Positions 34,051 through 43,294 of a DNA stretch of 64,000 bases are shown here, piece by piece. The first letter of the stretch is position 1, and each line of letters opens with the position of its first letter. A program made the translations under genes and the position numbers. Source of the DNA: Tenacibaculum tangerinum. GTDB lineage: Bacteria; Bacteroidota; Bacteroidia; Flavobacteriales; Flavobacteriaceae. A model generated the notes under the pieces. It made no database searches. It worked only from the letters and a program-made list of their open reading frames with translations, and was not told the DNA's origin. The stretch is taken from positions 1,941,001-2,005,000 of the forward strand of contig NZ_CP122539.1 of the NCBI RefSeq assembly GCF_029853675.1, written 5' to 3'.

Positions 34051-36578
34051 ATGAAATATTCTATAAGTCTACTATTACTATTTGTTGCCAGCACCTTAAG
34101 TGCTCAACTAACAATACAAGGTAAAGTAGTTGACGAATTTAACAACCCAATGCCCTTTGTTAATGTAGTTTTAAAAAATACTAGGTATGGTACAACTACA
34201 GATGATAACGGTAAGTTTTTTTTAAAAACAAAAAAAAACAGAGGCAAACTCGAAATCTCTTTTATTGGTTTTCAAACCAAAACTATTAAGGTTACTCAAA
34301 AAACACCTTACTTAAAAATTACTTTAAAAGAAACAAGCAACCAATTAGAAGAAGTGGTTATTGTAACCAAGCCTAAAAAGCGACTAAAGAAAAAGAAAAC
34401 CCAGCATACCGTATTTTAAAAGAAATTTGGAAACGCAAAAGAAAAAACGGACTTGATTTAGTGAATCATTACCAATACAAAAAAAACACAACTATTGAAA
34501 TTGGTCTTAACAACTTAGATACCTTATTTTTAAAACAACTATTTAAAGACGAATACCATCAAGCAATTCAAGAAATAAAGTACGATAGTGACGGTATAAA
34601 CTACTATGTACCCATATACTTAAATGAGCAAGTTGCCAATGTATATGGTGATACTAAAAACGATCGTGTAAGAGAAGATATTGAAGCCGAAAAATCTGAA
34701 GGTTTAAATGCTCAGGGATTTATTTTTGATAGAATGTCTAACACTTTTCAAAATGTTGATGTTTTTAAAAACAACATCAATCTACTTCAAAAACCATTCA
34801 TCAGTCCTTTATCTACCGACGGTTTTGCTACTTATGACTATCTTTTGTACGACAGTATTGTTGACAACAACAAAAAATTATACAACATTTACTTTTTTCC
34901 AAGAAGAGAAGGCGATTTTGCCTTTGAAGGGAACGTTTGGGTAGCCGATAAAAATTTTTCTATCAAAAAATTAAAAATGAAAGTCCACAAAAGCATCAAC
35001 CTGAACTTTGTAAGAGGACTTACTTTTGAAAAAGAATTTGAAGTACGAAACGATAGTATTTACATTCCTACCAAAAATGCTTATGAAGCAGATTTTACAT
35101 TTTTAGACAAAAATGAAAGTAACAGAGGATTAACAATTAAAAAGAATATTACTTACACAAAATACATCTTAAACAAGCCACAGCCCGAAGACTTCTACAA
35201 ACAAACCATTGAAAAAATAAGACCCGACCAATATAAAAGAGAAGCTTCTTATTGGGATGCTGTTCAAAGTGAAGAAAATAAAAGCACTTACAAGTTAATT
35301 GAAAACGTAAAAGAAAAAAAGCAAATAAAAAACCTAACTGGTTTAATTAATGCAGTCGCAAGCGGATATGTAAACACTAATCTTGGTGTTCAAATAGGAC
35401 CTTTATGGACTTCTTTTGCGACCAACAAAATAGAAGGATTTAGAACAAAACTAGGGTTTAGAACCTTTCGCACCAAAGATGATCGCTTTCGCTTAAGTGG
35501 GCATGTTGCTTATGGTTTTAGAGACCAACAATTAAAATATGGTGCAGAAGCACAGTACCTTTTATCTTACAAGCCTAGAATTGCCGTTGGTCTAGCTTAT
35601 CAAAATGATATTGAGCAGCTAGGAAGCACCTTGCTCAACACAACACAACTCTTAGGAAGAAGTTTCGGAAATACAGCCCTATTTTCAAGAGGAGATAACT
35701 TCTTCCTTTCCGATGTTGAAAAAATCGCCACAAACTTCGATTACCAAATTCAGCAAAATTTACATGTAGGAGTCAATTTCTCTCACTCAAAAATAGCCTC
35801 TGCTTCTGAAGCATATTTTTCTATGAGTTATATAGATGAAAACGGAAAAATTCAATCGAGAGTAACCGACTTTGCATCAGACATTTACCTTACCTTCACA
35901 CCAGGTAGATTTGTATACGGATTGGGTGTAGAAAGACGCTTCGGAAAAAACGTTTTCCCTACTTTCATCGTAAACTACCGCAAAGGTTTTAAAGGACCTT
36001 TTAACGGAACGCATAGCTATGACAAAATTCAATTTAAGTATAGCCAACCTATTTTACTCAGTAAATTCGGAATTTTAGATGCGAGTATCGAAGCAGGTAA
36101 AACATTTGGTACGGTCCCTGTAGCGCTGCTAAGCCCTGTTCCTGCCAACCAAACCTTTTCATTAGTTAAAAACACCTTTGCACTCTTAAATTACTACGAT
36201 TTTGTTACTGATGAATACCTAGCTGGGCATTTTGAACATCATTTTAACGGATTTATTCTCAACAAAATTCCATTATTAAAAAAATTAAAACTACGAAGTT
36301 TAGTAACCTTTAGAGCCGCTTACGGAAATATCTCTCAAGAAAACAGAGCCATAAACGATGGTTTATCAAACAGCGAAGGCGTATACAATATTAATTACAA
36401 CGCTCCTAAAAAAATGTATTACGAATACAGCGTTGGGTTAGAAAATATCGGATACGGTAATTTGCGTTTTTTAAGAATTGACGCCATTTGGCGCAGTGAT
36501 TACACTCCTCCTCAAGGCTCATTAGTTGCCCCAACACCCAAATTTGCAATCCGTATAGGTATTAAACCTGACTTATAA
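34051..36578 (+). pseudogene. frameshifted DUF5686 / carboxypeptidase-regulatory-like outer-membrane protein
   Basis: Two consecutive frames belong to one gene. The first (34051-34419) begins with a signal peptide (MKYSISLLLLFVASTLSAQ) and a CarboxypepD_reg-like domain (IQGKVVDEFNNPMPFVNVVL). It ends in a Lys-rich stretch and a stop. Shifting by one base near 34390-34400 joins that stretch to KENPAYRILKEIWKRKRKNG, the normal start of the DUF5686 part, which continues open to 36578 and holds GLTFEKEFEV, a long beta-rich region and a C-terminal strand ending RIGIKPDL. The intact protein would be about 842 aa, probably an outer-membrane beta-barrel. One missing A in a short A-run would explain the break. 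A sequencing error is possible. Confidence 0.8.
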
Positions 36579-36634
36579 TCATATATTTACCTATAAATAA
36601 CCTTTGTTTTTCTTTTAAAAAGCTAATAAATCAC

Positions 36635-36642
36635 TACTTTTG
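36635..36642 (+). promoter_or_regulatory. candidate -7 element of ppa promoter
   Basis: TACTTTTG matches TAnnTTTG and lies 37 bp before the ppa ATG, with a plausible leader between them. A TTTG occurs upstream at 36603-36606, but the spacing of 28 bp is too long to be a normal -33 element. Confidence 0.5.
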
Positions 36643-36679
36643 CAAACCGATTTAAAAAACGAAGAAAAGTTAAGAATAT

Positions 36680-37207
36680 ATGACCGCAAAAGAAAGAAAG
36701 ACAGTAGATGTTTTAATTGAAATACCTAAAGGAAGTAGAAACAAGTACGAGTATGATTTTGATTTAGGAAAAATTCGTTTTGATAGAATGTTATTCTCAT
36801 CGATGATGTATCCTGGAGACTACGGATTTATACCTAAAACGTTAGCATTAGACGGAGACCCGTTAGATGTGTTGGTTTTAGGAGCTGAGCCCACCTTCCC
36901 AATGTGTGTTATGGAAGTAAAACCTATTGGTGTTTTCCACATGGCAGATGAAAAAGGACCAGACGAGAAAATTGTTTGTGTACCTGTATCTGACCCAATT
37001 TGGAACAAATGCAACGACTTGTCTGACTTAAATCCACATCGTAAAGAGGAAATCACACATTTTTTCCAAGTTTATAAAGATTTAGAAAAGAAAAAAGTTG
37101 ACGTTGGCGATTGGGGTGATGCTAACGAAGCGTATGATATTTTACAAAAATGCTTAGATCGTTACGAAGAAAGTGACCATAAAACAAAAGGAGATTTTGT
37201 AATCTAA
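36680..37207 (+). CDS. ppa: inorganic pyrophosphatase (soluble, family I)
   Basis: This 175-aa protein matches family I PPases: VLIEIPKGSRNKYEYDFDLG, the YPGDYGFIPKTLALDGDPLD metal-binding segment, and PIGVFHMADEKGPDEKIVCV. It hydrolyses diphosphate to phosphate in the cytoplasm. The next gene encodes a membrane pyrophosphatase, so two diphosphate-consuming enzymes sit side by side, separated by a terminator and a separate promoter. Confidence 0.97.
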   Translation: MTAKERKTVDVLIEIPKGSRNKYEYDFDLGKIRFDRMLFSSMMYPGDYGFIPKTLALDGDPLDVLVLGAEPTFPMCVMEVKPIGVFHMADEKGPDEKIVCVPVSDPIWNKCNDLSDLNPHRKEEITHFFQVYKDLEKKKVDVGDWGDANEAYDILQKCLDRYEESDHKTKGDFVI

Positions 37208-37227
37208 ATAATTTATAAAGTAAAAGT

Positions 37228-37260
37228 AAAATCCTCTTAGTTTTCGCTAAGAGGATTTTT
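37228..37260 (+). terminator. intrinsic terminator after ppa
   Basis: AAAATCCTCTTAG at 37228-37240 pairs with CTAAGAGGATTTT from 37247, ending in a T-run at 37256-37260. It is a strong 13-bp hairpin with a 6-nt loop, 21 bp after the ppa stop. Confidence 0.88.
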
Positions 37261-37288
37261 GTTTCTAATTGATTTTGTTATACTTTTA
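37258..37288 (+). promoter_or_regulatory. promoter of hppA
   Basis: TTTG at 37258-37261 and TACTTTTA at 37281-37288 are 19 bp apart, matching the Bacteroidota -33/-7 layout with one mismatch in the -7 box. The hppA ATG is at 37320. The -33 box overlaps the T-run of the ppa terminator. Confidence 0.65.
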
Positions 37289-37319
37289 CAAGCACGAAAA
37301 TTAATCAATTAATTCAAAT

Positions 37320-39731
37320 ATGGAACAAAATATAATGTATATACCAGTTATTTTAGCACTGGTAGGGCTTATTTTTATGTATGTAAAAATGGTCTGGGTT
37401 AAAAAACAAGATGCAGGAAGTGATAAAATGCAATCTATTTCAAAAAGTATAAAAGAAGGCGCTCTTGCTTTTTTAGCTGCCGAATATCGATTACTATTAA
37501 TCTTTGTAATTATTGCCTCAATAGCTTTATTCGGAATCTCTCAATTAGTTGAAACCACTAGTATTATGATTGTTCCTGCGTTTATTATAGGAGCAATTTT
37601 TTCTGCTTTAGCCGGAAATATAGGTATGCGAATCGCTACCGATGCCAACTCAAGAACCGCAGAAGCTGCAAAAACAAGCTTACCACAAGCCTTAAAAGTA
37701 TCTTTTGGCGGTGGAACCGTAATGGGCTTAGGAGTAGCAGGCTTAGCTGTTTTAGGTTTGAGTTTGTTTTTTCTATTGTTCGTCGCACAGTTTATGACCA
37801 ATGATGGGAATTTTTACAACCAAATGACCGTGGTTTTAGAAGCATTAGCAGGTTTTTCTTTAGGAGCTGAGTCTATTGCTTTATTTGCCCGTGTTGGTGG
37901 AGGAATTTATACAAAAGCTGCCGATGTAGGTGCCGATTTAGTAGGTAAAGTAGAAGCAGGAATTCCAGAAGACGACCCTCGTAACCCAGCTACTATTGCT
38001 GATAATGTGGGAGATAATGTAGGGGATGTTGCTGGTATGGGTGCCGATTTATTTGGTTCGTATGTTGCTACCGTATTGGCTGCGATGGTATTAGGAAATT
38101 ATGTAATTAGAGACATGTCTACCACCACTCAATTTACCGATGCTTTTAATGGAATGGGACCTATACTATTACCTTTAGTAATTGCGGGTGTGGGTATCAT
38201 TGCCTCTATTATTGGTACTTTTTTAGTAGGTATTAAAGACAATACTGCAAAAGAAGCTCAAGTACAAAAAGCATTAGACACTGGTAACTGGGCATCTATA
38301 CTTATTACCTTAGTGGCAAGTTATTTTTTAATTGACTGGATGCTTCCTGAAACTATGCAAATGAGTTTCTTTGGAGAAGGAATTAAAGATGTTTCTTCTA
38401 TCAACGTGTTTTGGTCTGCTTGTATTGGTTTGGCTGTAGGAGCTTTGATTTCTATGGTAACTTCTTACTACACTAGTTTAGGAAAAAAACCAGTATTAGA
38501 AATCGTAAAAAACAGTGCTACAGGAGCAGGAACTAACATTATTGCTGGTTTAGCTGTAGGTATGAAATCTACGTTTTTATCTGTTATATTATTTGCGGCA
38601 GCGATCTATGGCTCGTATTACTTTGCAGGATTTTACGGAGTTGCCTTAGCAGCATCAGCTATGATGGCAACTACTGCGATGCAGTTAGCGATTGATGCAT
38701 TCGGACCTATTGCTGATAATGCAGGTGGGGTTGCCGAAATGAGTGAATTGGAAGATCATGTACGTGAGCGTACCGATATTTTAGATTCTGTAGGAAATAC
38801 TACCGCAGCGGTAGGTAAAGGTTTTGCAATTGCTTCTGCTGCTTTAACAGCTTTAGCGTTATTTGCTGCCTATGTTACTTTTACAGGTATCGACGGAATT
38901 AATATTTTTAAAGCAGATGTATTAGCGATGCTGTTTGTGGGAGGAATGATTCCAGTAATATTTTCTGCCTTGGCAATGCAATCTGTAGGAAAAGCAGCGA
39001 TGGAAATGGTACACGAAGTACGCCGTCAGTTTAGAGAAATTCCAGGAATTATGGAAGGAACAGGAACTCCTGAATATGCAAAATGTGTAGATATTTCTAC
39101 GCAAGCTGCTTTAAAAGAAATGATTTTACCAGGATTAATTACCATTATTACACCAATTATTATCGGATTGTTATTTGGTGCAGAGCCTTTAGGTGGATAT
39201 ATGGCAGGTGTTTGTGTATCAGGTGTTATGTGGGCCATTTTCCAAAACAATGCTGGTGGTGCATGGGACAACGCTAAAAAATCATTCGAAGCAGGTGTTG
39301 AAATCAACGGAGAAATGACCTACAAAGGTTCAGATGCACACAAAGCGGCTGTTACGGGTGATACCGTTGGTGATCCTTTTAAAGATACTTCTGGACCATC
39401 GATGAACATCTTAATTAAATTAACTTGCTTGGTAGGTTTGGTAATCGCTCCTATTTTGGGTGGACATACTGCTGAAATACACAAAGAAGCAGAAAGTGCT
39501 CAGGTAGTAATTGAAGGTCACCAAACAGACGCTTCTTCTAACACTGAATTTGTTGAAAAAACTTCCGAAGTGAACATTCAAAAAAATGAAGACGGAACAG
39601 CGAAAGCTATCATTAAAACCATCACTATTGAAAACGGTAAAAAAGTTAGTAAAGAAGAAGTTTTTGAAGGCACTTTAGAAGAAGTACAAAATAAAATTAA
39701 AGAGTACGAAAGTAATCAGAAAAAAGAATAA
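37320..39731 (+). CDS. hppA: membrane-bound ion-pumping pyrophosphatase
   Basis: This 803-aa protein with about 16 membrane segments has the core PPase motifs: [53 protein letters not shown] and [20 protein letters not shown]. It couples diphosphate hydrolysis to export of H+ and/or Na+. At the K+-dependence site the sequence is [10 protein letters not shown]: Ala is present where K+-independent enzymes have Lys, so a K+-dependent type is expected. Residues after about 720 form a soluble charged tail ([20 protein letters not shown]) not required for the pump. It has its own promoter and a terminator at 39752-39781. Confidence 0.96.
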   Translation: MEQNIMYIPVILALVGLIFMYVKMVWVKKQDAGSDKMQSISKSIKEGALAFLAAEYRLLLIFVIIASIALFGISQLVETTSIMIVPAFIIGAIFSALAGNIGMRIATDANSRTAEAAKTSLPQALKVSFGGGTVMGLGVAGLAVLGLSLFFLLFVAQFMTNDGNFYNQMTVVLEALAGFSLGAESIALFARVGGGIYTKAADVGADLVGKVEAGIPEDDPRNPATIADNVGDNVGDVAGMGADLFGSYVATVLAAMVLGNYVIRDMSTTTQFTDAFNGMGPILLPLVIAGVGIIASIIGTFLVGIKDNTAKEAQVQKALDTGNWASILITLVASYFLIDWMLPETMQMSFFGEGIKDVSSINVFWSACIGLAVGALISMVTSYYTSLGKKPVLEIVKNSATGAGTNIIAGLAVGMKSTFLSVILFAAAIYGSYYFAGFYGVALAASAMMATTAMQLAIDAFGPIADNAGGVAEMSELEDHVRERTDILDSVGNTTAAVGKGFAIASAALTALALFAAYVTFTGIDGINIFKADVLAMLFVGGMIPVIFSALAMQSVGKAAMEMVHEVRRQFREIPGIMEGTGTPEYAKCVDISTQAALKEMILPGLITIITPIIIGLLFGAEPLGGYMAGVCVSGVMWAIFQNNAGGAWDNAKKSFEAGVEINGEMTYKGSDAHKAAVTGDTVGDPFKDTSGPSMNILIKLTCLVGLVIAPILGGHTAEIHKEAESAQVVIEGHQTDASSNTEFVEKTSEVNIQKNEDGTAKAIIKTITIENGKKVSKEEVFEGTLEEVQNKIKEYESNQKKE

Positions 39732-39751
39732 CTCTTCTTTGAATAAAACAA

Positions 39752-39781
39752 AAGCCCGATAGTAATACAACTATCGGGTTT
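39752..39781. terminator. bidirectional intrinsic terminator between hppA and pxpC
   Basis: AAGCCCGATAGT at 39752-39763 pairs with ACTATCGGGTTT at 39770-39781 (one G-T pair) with a 6-nt loop, flanked by A-rich and T-rich runs. It lies 20 bp after the hppA stop and 6 bp from the pxpC stop, so it can end both convergent transcripts. Confidence 0.88.
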
Positions 39782-39787
39782 CTTTTT

Positions 39788-40633
39788 TTACTGTACTAAA
39801 AACCTCAACCTGTCTCCCGTGGTTTTTTGAGCAAGGATATTGATAGCATTTTCAGAGAGTTGTAGAACACGCGGATAGCCTCCCGTAACCTGACAATCTC
39901 TCATTAACACGATTAGTTTTCCAGAGGGTGTTAGCTGTACGGTGCCGGGCAATACTCCGGAAGTTAACATTGAGTCAAAAGTATTCGGAATGGTTTCATT
40001 CAATTGATAGCCCATACGACTATTATCAGATGAAATCGTAAATACCGTGTCTTGTAGCAACAAGATTTGTTCGTGAGAAAGCAACCCAAATTCTGGTCCT
40101 TTAAAACAGGATATTTTTTCTGAAGAAAAATGCGGTTGCTTTACTTTTACTACAGCCAAACTTTGGTGCAGTTGCTTCTCTAAACTTCCGATAGGTAAAA
40201 TCATTCCCCTTTTTAACGTAAAATGAGGCGTGATTCCTTTGTAAAAGCTTCGGCTATTTAAAAATCGTTCGGTTTGTATGCCTCCTGAAACCCCTATATA
40301 AGTACGTACCCCGTAGTTTCTTTTACCAAAAGACAATACCATTCCTTTCATTACCTTTTGTACCGAATTTAACTTGATGGGTACCTCATTCAGTTTCGGC
40401 GAAAAATCAGCTCCTGTAATACACAAAAATGTATCGCATAGAAATTCCAGTATACACCCCCCAAAAGTAACTTCGATTACCGCAGCATCTTCATGATTTT
40501 GCAATAACTGATTCGCAAGGTTTGCAGCAAAAGCATCCATAGCTCCTGAAACAGGAACACCTATTTTTCGGTAGCCTTTCCTGCCGCTATCTTGTACAGT
40601 GCTATAAATTCCCGGAGTTCGAACGTTAATCAT
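39788..40633 (-). CDS. pxpC: 5-oxoprolinase subunit PxpC (biotin-dependent carboxylase-like, KipA family)
   Basis: This 281-aa protein begins MINVRTPGIYSTVQDSGRKG and contains YRKIGVPVSGAMDAFAANLA, EVTFGGCILEFLCDTFLCIT, GADFSPKLNEVPIKLN, SDNSRMGYQLNETIP and SGVLPGTVQLTPSGKLIVLM, the signature of PxpC. With PxpA and PxpB it makes ATP-dependent 5-oxoprolinase, which opens 5-oxoproline to glutamate. It overlaps pxpB by 8 bp, so the genes are coupled. It is the last gene of the operon. Confidence 0.94.
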   Translation of the reverse strand: MINVRTPGIYSTVQDSGRKGYRKIGVPVSGAMDAFAANLANQLLQNHEDAAVIEVTFGGCILEFLCDTFLCITGADFSPKLNEVPIKLNSVQKVMKGMVLSFGKRNYGVRTYIGVSGGIQTERFLNSRSFYKGITPHFTLKRGMILPIGSLEKQLHQSLAVVKVKQPHFSSEKISCFKGPEFGLLSHEQILLLQDTVFTISSDNSRMGYQLNETIPNTFDSMLTSGVLPGTVQLTPSGKLIVLMRDCQVTGGYPRVLQLSENAINILAQKTTGDRLRFLVQ

Positions 40634-41345
40634 GCAACAAGGTTTTGGTTACTTCGTAAGCTCCTTTCTGTGCCATAATACTTGCATATTCAGAAAGTCC
40701 AATCGGTACAAATTGTATTTTGTCTCCCGATTTAGCAAAACAGGGTGCTTCCTTGCTTATATCGAACAAAGAAATGGGTGTGCTGCCTATAATATTCCAT
40801 CCGCCTGCACTTTGTTGCGGATAAATTCCCGTTTGACTCCCTCCAATGGCTACCGCCCCTTTAGATACAGCCAATCTGGGTGTTGCTTTTCTGGGGAAGT
40901 GCAATCCTTTTTCTAAACCTCCTAAATACAGAAACCCAGGTAAAAAACCAATAAAATATACATGGTAAATAGCATTGCTGTGTTTTTGGATAACTTCTTC
41001 TGGTGTTAGCTGTAATCCTTTGGCTAGTTCTTCTAAATCTACTCCAAACTTTATATCATAGCATACAGGAATCTTCCATAAGAAATTTTCAACATCTACA
41101 GAAGTAGTCCTTCGTTTATACAATGTTTTGAGTGAGGCAATTTCTGCTGCATCAGGTGCTTTTTTATAGATAAGCAACAGCGAATTGTAGCCTATAACGC
41201 TGTCTTCAATCACTTCTGATTTCTCTGATTGCACCAACTGTTCAAATTGAGTAATGTCTTTTATAATTGCTTCTGAAATCAGAGCTTCCCACGCTATTAA
41301 AATAGTGCGTTCTCCAAAAAGCGTATATGTAGGTTTTTTAAGCAA
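40626..41345 (-). CDS. pxpB: 5-oxoprolinase subunit PxpB (KipI family)
   Basis: This 239-aa protein has the KipI/PxpB landmarks: IPVCYDIKFGVDLEELAKGL, IYHVYFIGFLPGFLYLGGLE, FPRKATPRLAVSKGAVAIGG, QTGIYPQQSAGGWNIIGSTP and DKIQFVPI near the C-terminus. It overlaps both neighbours by 8 bp, matching the pxpABC arrangement. It acts with PxpA and PxpC in 5-oxoproline hydrolysis. Confidence 0.95.
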   Translation of the reverse strand: MLKKPTYTLFGERTILIAWEALISEAIIKDITQFEQLVQSEKSEVIEDSVIGYNSLLLIYKKAPDAAEIASLKTLYKRRTTSVDVENFLWKIPVCYDIKFGVDLEELAKGLQLTPEEVIQKHSNAIYHVYFIGFLPGFLYLGGLEKGLHFPRKATPRLAVSKGAVAIGGSQTGIYPQQSAGGWNIIGSTPISLFDISKEAPCFAKSGDKIQFVPIGLSEYASIMAQKGAYEVTKTLLHD

Positions 41346-42078
41346 TTTGAATGTTATTTTCTTTTAGTTTCGCATGAATATAGGCAACTAACGCGACTGC
41401 ATTTTTGGTATCGCCGTGCACACAAATTGTATCGGCTATAATTTTTCGGGTTCCTGCAATCGTTGTTACCTTTTGGTGCAGAATAATATTTTTTATGTGT
41501 ATAAAAACTGCTTCTTTATCGGTAATCAATGCGTTTTCTTTACTTCTCGACACCAAGCTTAAATCGTCATTATAATTTCTATCGGCAAAGGCTTCGTATA
41601 CTATTTGTAGGTTCTTTTTTACGGCTTCTTCAGCAATTACTGAATTATAAGGAACGTATAAAAATACGTTTGAACACGTATTTTGAATAGCTCTGATAAC
41701 CAATTGTGCCATCTTCTTGTCTTTAGCTATTACATTATACAACGCACCGTGTGGTTTGACATGATGGAGTTTTACCCCTTGTAAATCGGCTCTTTCTTTT
41801 AGTAACCGAATCTGCTCCTCGATGCTTTCTTGCAACGCTTCCGAAGAAATAGGTAGTACTGCTCTTCCTAAGTTTTTGCGATCTGGAAAAGAAGGGTGCG
41901 CTCCTATTTTTACTTGGTGCTTTTTGGCTAGATGAATTACATTGTCGATCGTAGCCACACTTCCTGCATGCGCCCCACAGGCTATATTGCAAGAGGATAT
42001 ATAAGGTAGTAGTAAGTGTTCATTTCCAACGCCTTCACCCACATCACAGTTAATATCTATGCTATAGTTAGAATACAT
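41338..42078 (-). CDS. pxpA: 5-oxoprolinase subunit PxpA (LamB/YcsF family)
   Basis: This 246-aa protein shows IDINCDVGEGVGNEHLLLPY, ISSCNIACGAHAGSVATIDN, KHQVKIGAHPSFPDRKNLGR, VKLHHVKPHGALYNVIAKDK, FADRNYNDDLSLVSR and ICVHGDTKNA, all typical of PxpA. It overlaps the Nramp-like gene by 11 bp and pxpB by 8 bp. It is the ring-opening subunit in the 5-oxoprolinase complex. Confidence 0.95.
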   Translation of the reverse strand: MYSNYSIDINCDVGEGVGNEHLLLPYISSCNIACGAHAGSVATIDNVIHLAKKHQVKIGAHPSFPDRKNLGRAVLPISSEALQESIEEQIRLLKERADLQGVKLHHVKPHGALYNVIAKDKKMAQLVIRAIQNTCSNVFLYVPYNSVIAEEAVKKNLQIVYEAFADRNYNDDLSLVSRSKENALITDKEAVFIHIKNIILHQKVTTIAGTRKIIADTICVHGDTKNAVALVAYIHAKLKENNIQIA

Positions 42079-43294
42079 TGAATACGCTTAAAATAGTTTT
42101 GAGTCCTAACAGTATGCTAATAGTTAGAATGAATAAGCCTGCAAAATTTTGCCATTTGGTATTGCTATAGTTGCCTAAAATCGACTTCTTATTCATAATC
42201 CATAATAAAATTCCTGCTACTATAGGTAATAACATTCCGTTGGCTACCTGTGCAAACTTGATAATCTCAATGGGTTTAATTCCAATGGAAGAAAACACCA
42301 CGCCAATGCCTAAAATTACCATCCAAACGGTTCTAAAACGTTTGGATTGTAGTCCCTCTTTCCAGCCCAAACATCCTTTGGCTACGTAGGCGGCGGCTAA
42401 AGGTGCTGTGATTGCCGACGTGATTCCTGCGGCAAACAATCCTAGTGCCATAAAATACTTGGCAAAACTTCCATACAGAGGTTCCAATCCTTTGGCTAAA
42501 TCGGCAGCATTATGAATTTCAGAAGAGGGCATTGCCGCTGCTGAAATAATGATGGCTATTGAAACCATTCCTCCAAGGACAATAGAAATAACGGTGTCTT
42601 TTTTAGCGAGCGATAAATCGTCTGTGGTTTTCCATTTTTCTTTTACCAAAGAGGCATGTAAAAACAAATTGTAGGGTACTACGGTGGTTCCTATGAGTCC
42701 GATAACGGTTAACAAACTTTTTTCTGGAAACTTCGGAATAAACATTCCTTTTAAAACTTCTGTAAGATTTGGTTTGGTAACCATTGCAGTAATTATAAAC
42801 GAAATACTCATCAATAACACCAGAGCGACCAAGGCTTTTTCTAAAAACTTGTAGTTTCCCATATACAGCAGTACAAATGCTATACTGCCAACCACAAAAC
42901 TCATCATATTTACAGCAAAACTCCCGACCTCGATAGTCCATTTTCCAAAAACAGTTTCTAGCCCTAAAATTCCACCACTAATATTACCTGCTTCATACGA
43001 GGCATTTCCAATAACAATCGCCGAAAGTATTAAAATAGTGATGAATTGTTTAGAGAAAGGCGATGGTATTTCTTCTCGTATGACTTGCGACAGTCCTTTT
43101 TGAGAAACAATGCCCAACCGAGCTGCCATTTCTTGTAATACGATAGTTGCTAGGATCGATAGTACCATAGCCCACAACAGATTCATGCCAAAATTTACCC
43201 CTGCTAATGTACATAAGGTTACGGTTCCTGGTCCTATAAAAGCCGCTGCTACTAAAGTACCTGGGCCTATATTTTTAAACCAGTTTTTAATCAT
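42068..43294 (-). CDS. Nramp-related transporter lacking canonical metal-binding motifs, in the pxp operon
   Basis: This 408-aa protein with about 11 membrane segments has the Nramp (SLC11) fold pattern, but its ion-site motifs differ. The TM1 motif DPGN is replaced by GPGT (residues 21-24, in AAAFIGPGTVT). The TM6 motif MPHN is replaced by VPYN (residues 206-209, in GTTVVPYNLFLHA). The residues that coordinate Mn2+ or Fe2+ in classical Nramp are therefore absent, which points to a different substrate. The gene overlaps pxpA (11 bp) and the DUF2891 gene (8 bp). The operon context makes 5-oxoproline or a related small acid an attractive candidate, but this is inference. Confidence 0.85.
   Translation of the reverse strand: MIKNWFKNIGPGTLVAAAFIGPGTVTLCTLAGVNFGMNLLWAMVLSILATIVLQEMAARLGIVSQKGLSQVIREEIPSPFSKQFITILILSAIVIGNASYEAGNISGGILGLETVFGKWTIEVGSFAVNMMSFVVGSIAFVLLYMGNYKFLEKALVALVLLMSISFIITAMVTKPNLTEVLKGMFIPKFPEKSLLTVIGLIGTTVVPYNLFLHASLVKEKWKTTDDLSLAKKDTVISIVLGGMVSIAIIISAAAMPSSEIHNAADLAKGLEPLYGSFAKYFMALGLFAAGITSAITAPLAAAYVAKGCLGWKEGLQSKRFRTVWMVILGIGVVFSSIGIKPIEIIKFAQVANGMLLPIVAGILLWIMNKKSILGNYSNTKWQNFAGLFILTISILLGLKTILSVFNVF

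Noticed and set aside
34380..34420. Programmed -1 frameshifting in the DUF5686 gene
   Set aside because: The slippery context is G AAA AAG rather than the canonical A AAA AAG, and no strong downstream structure was seen. An indel is the simpler explanation, though not excluded.
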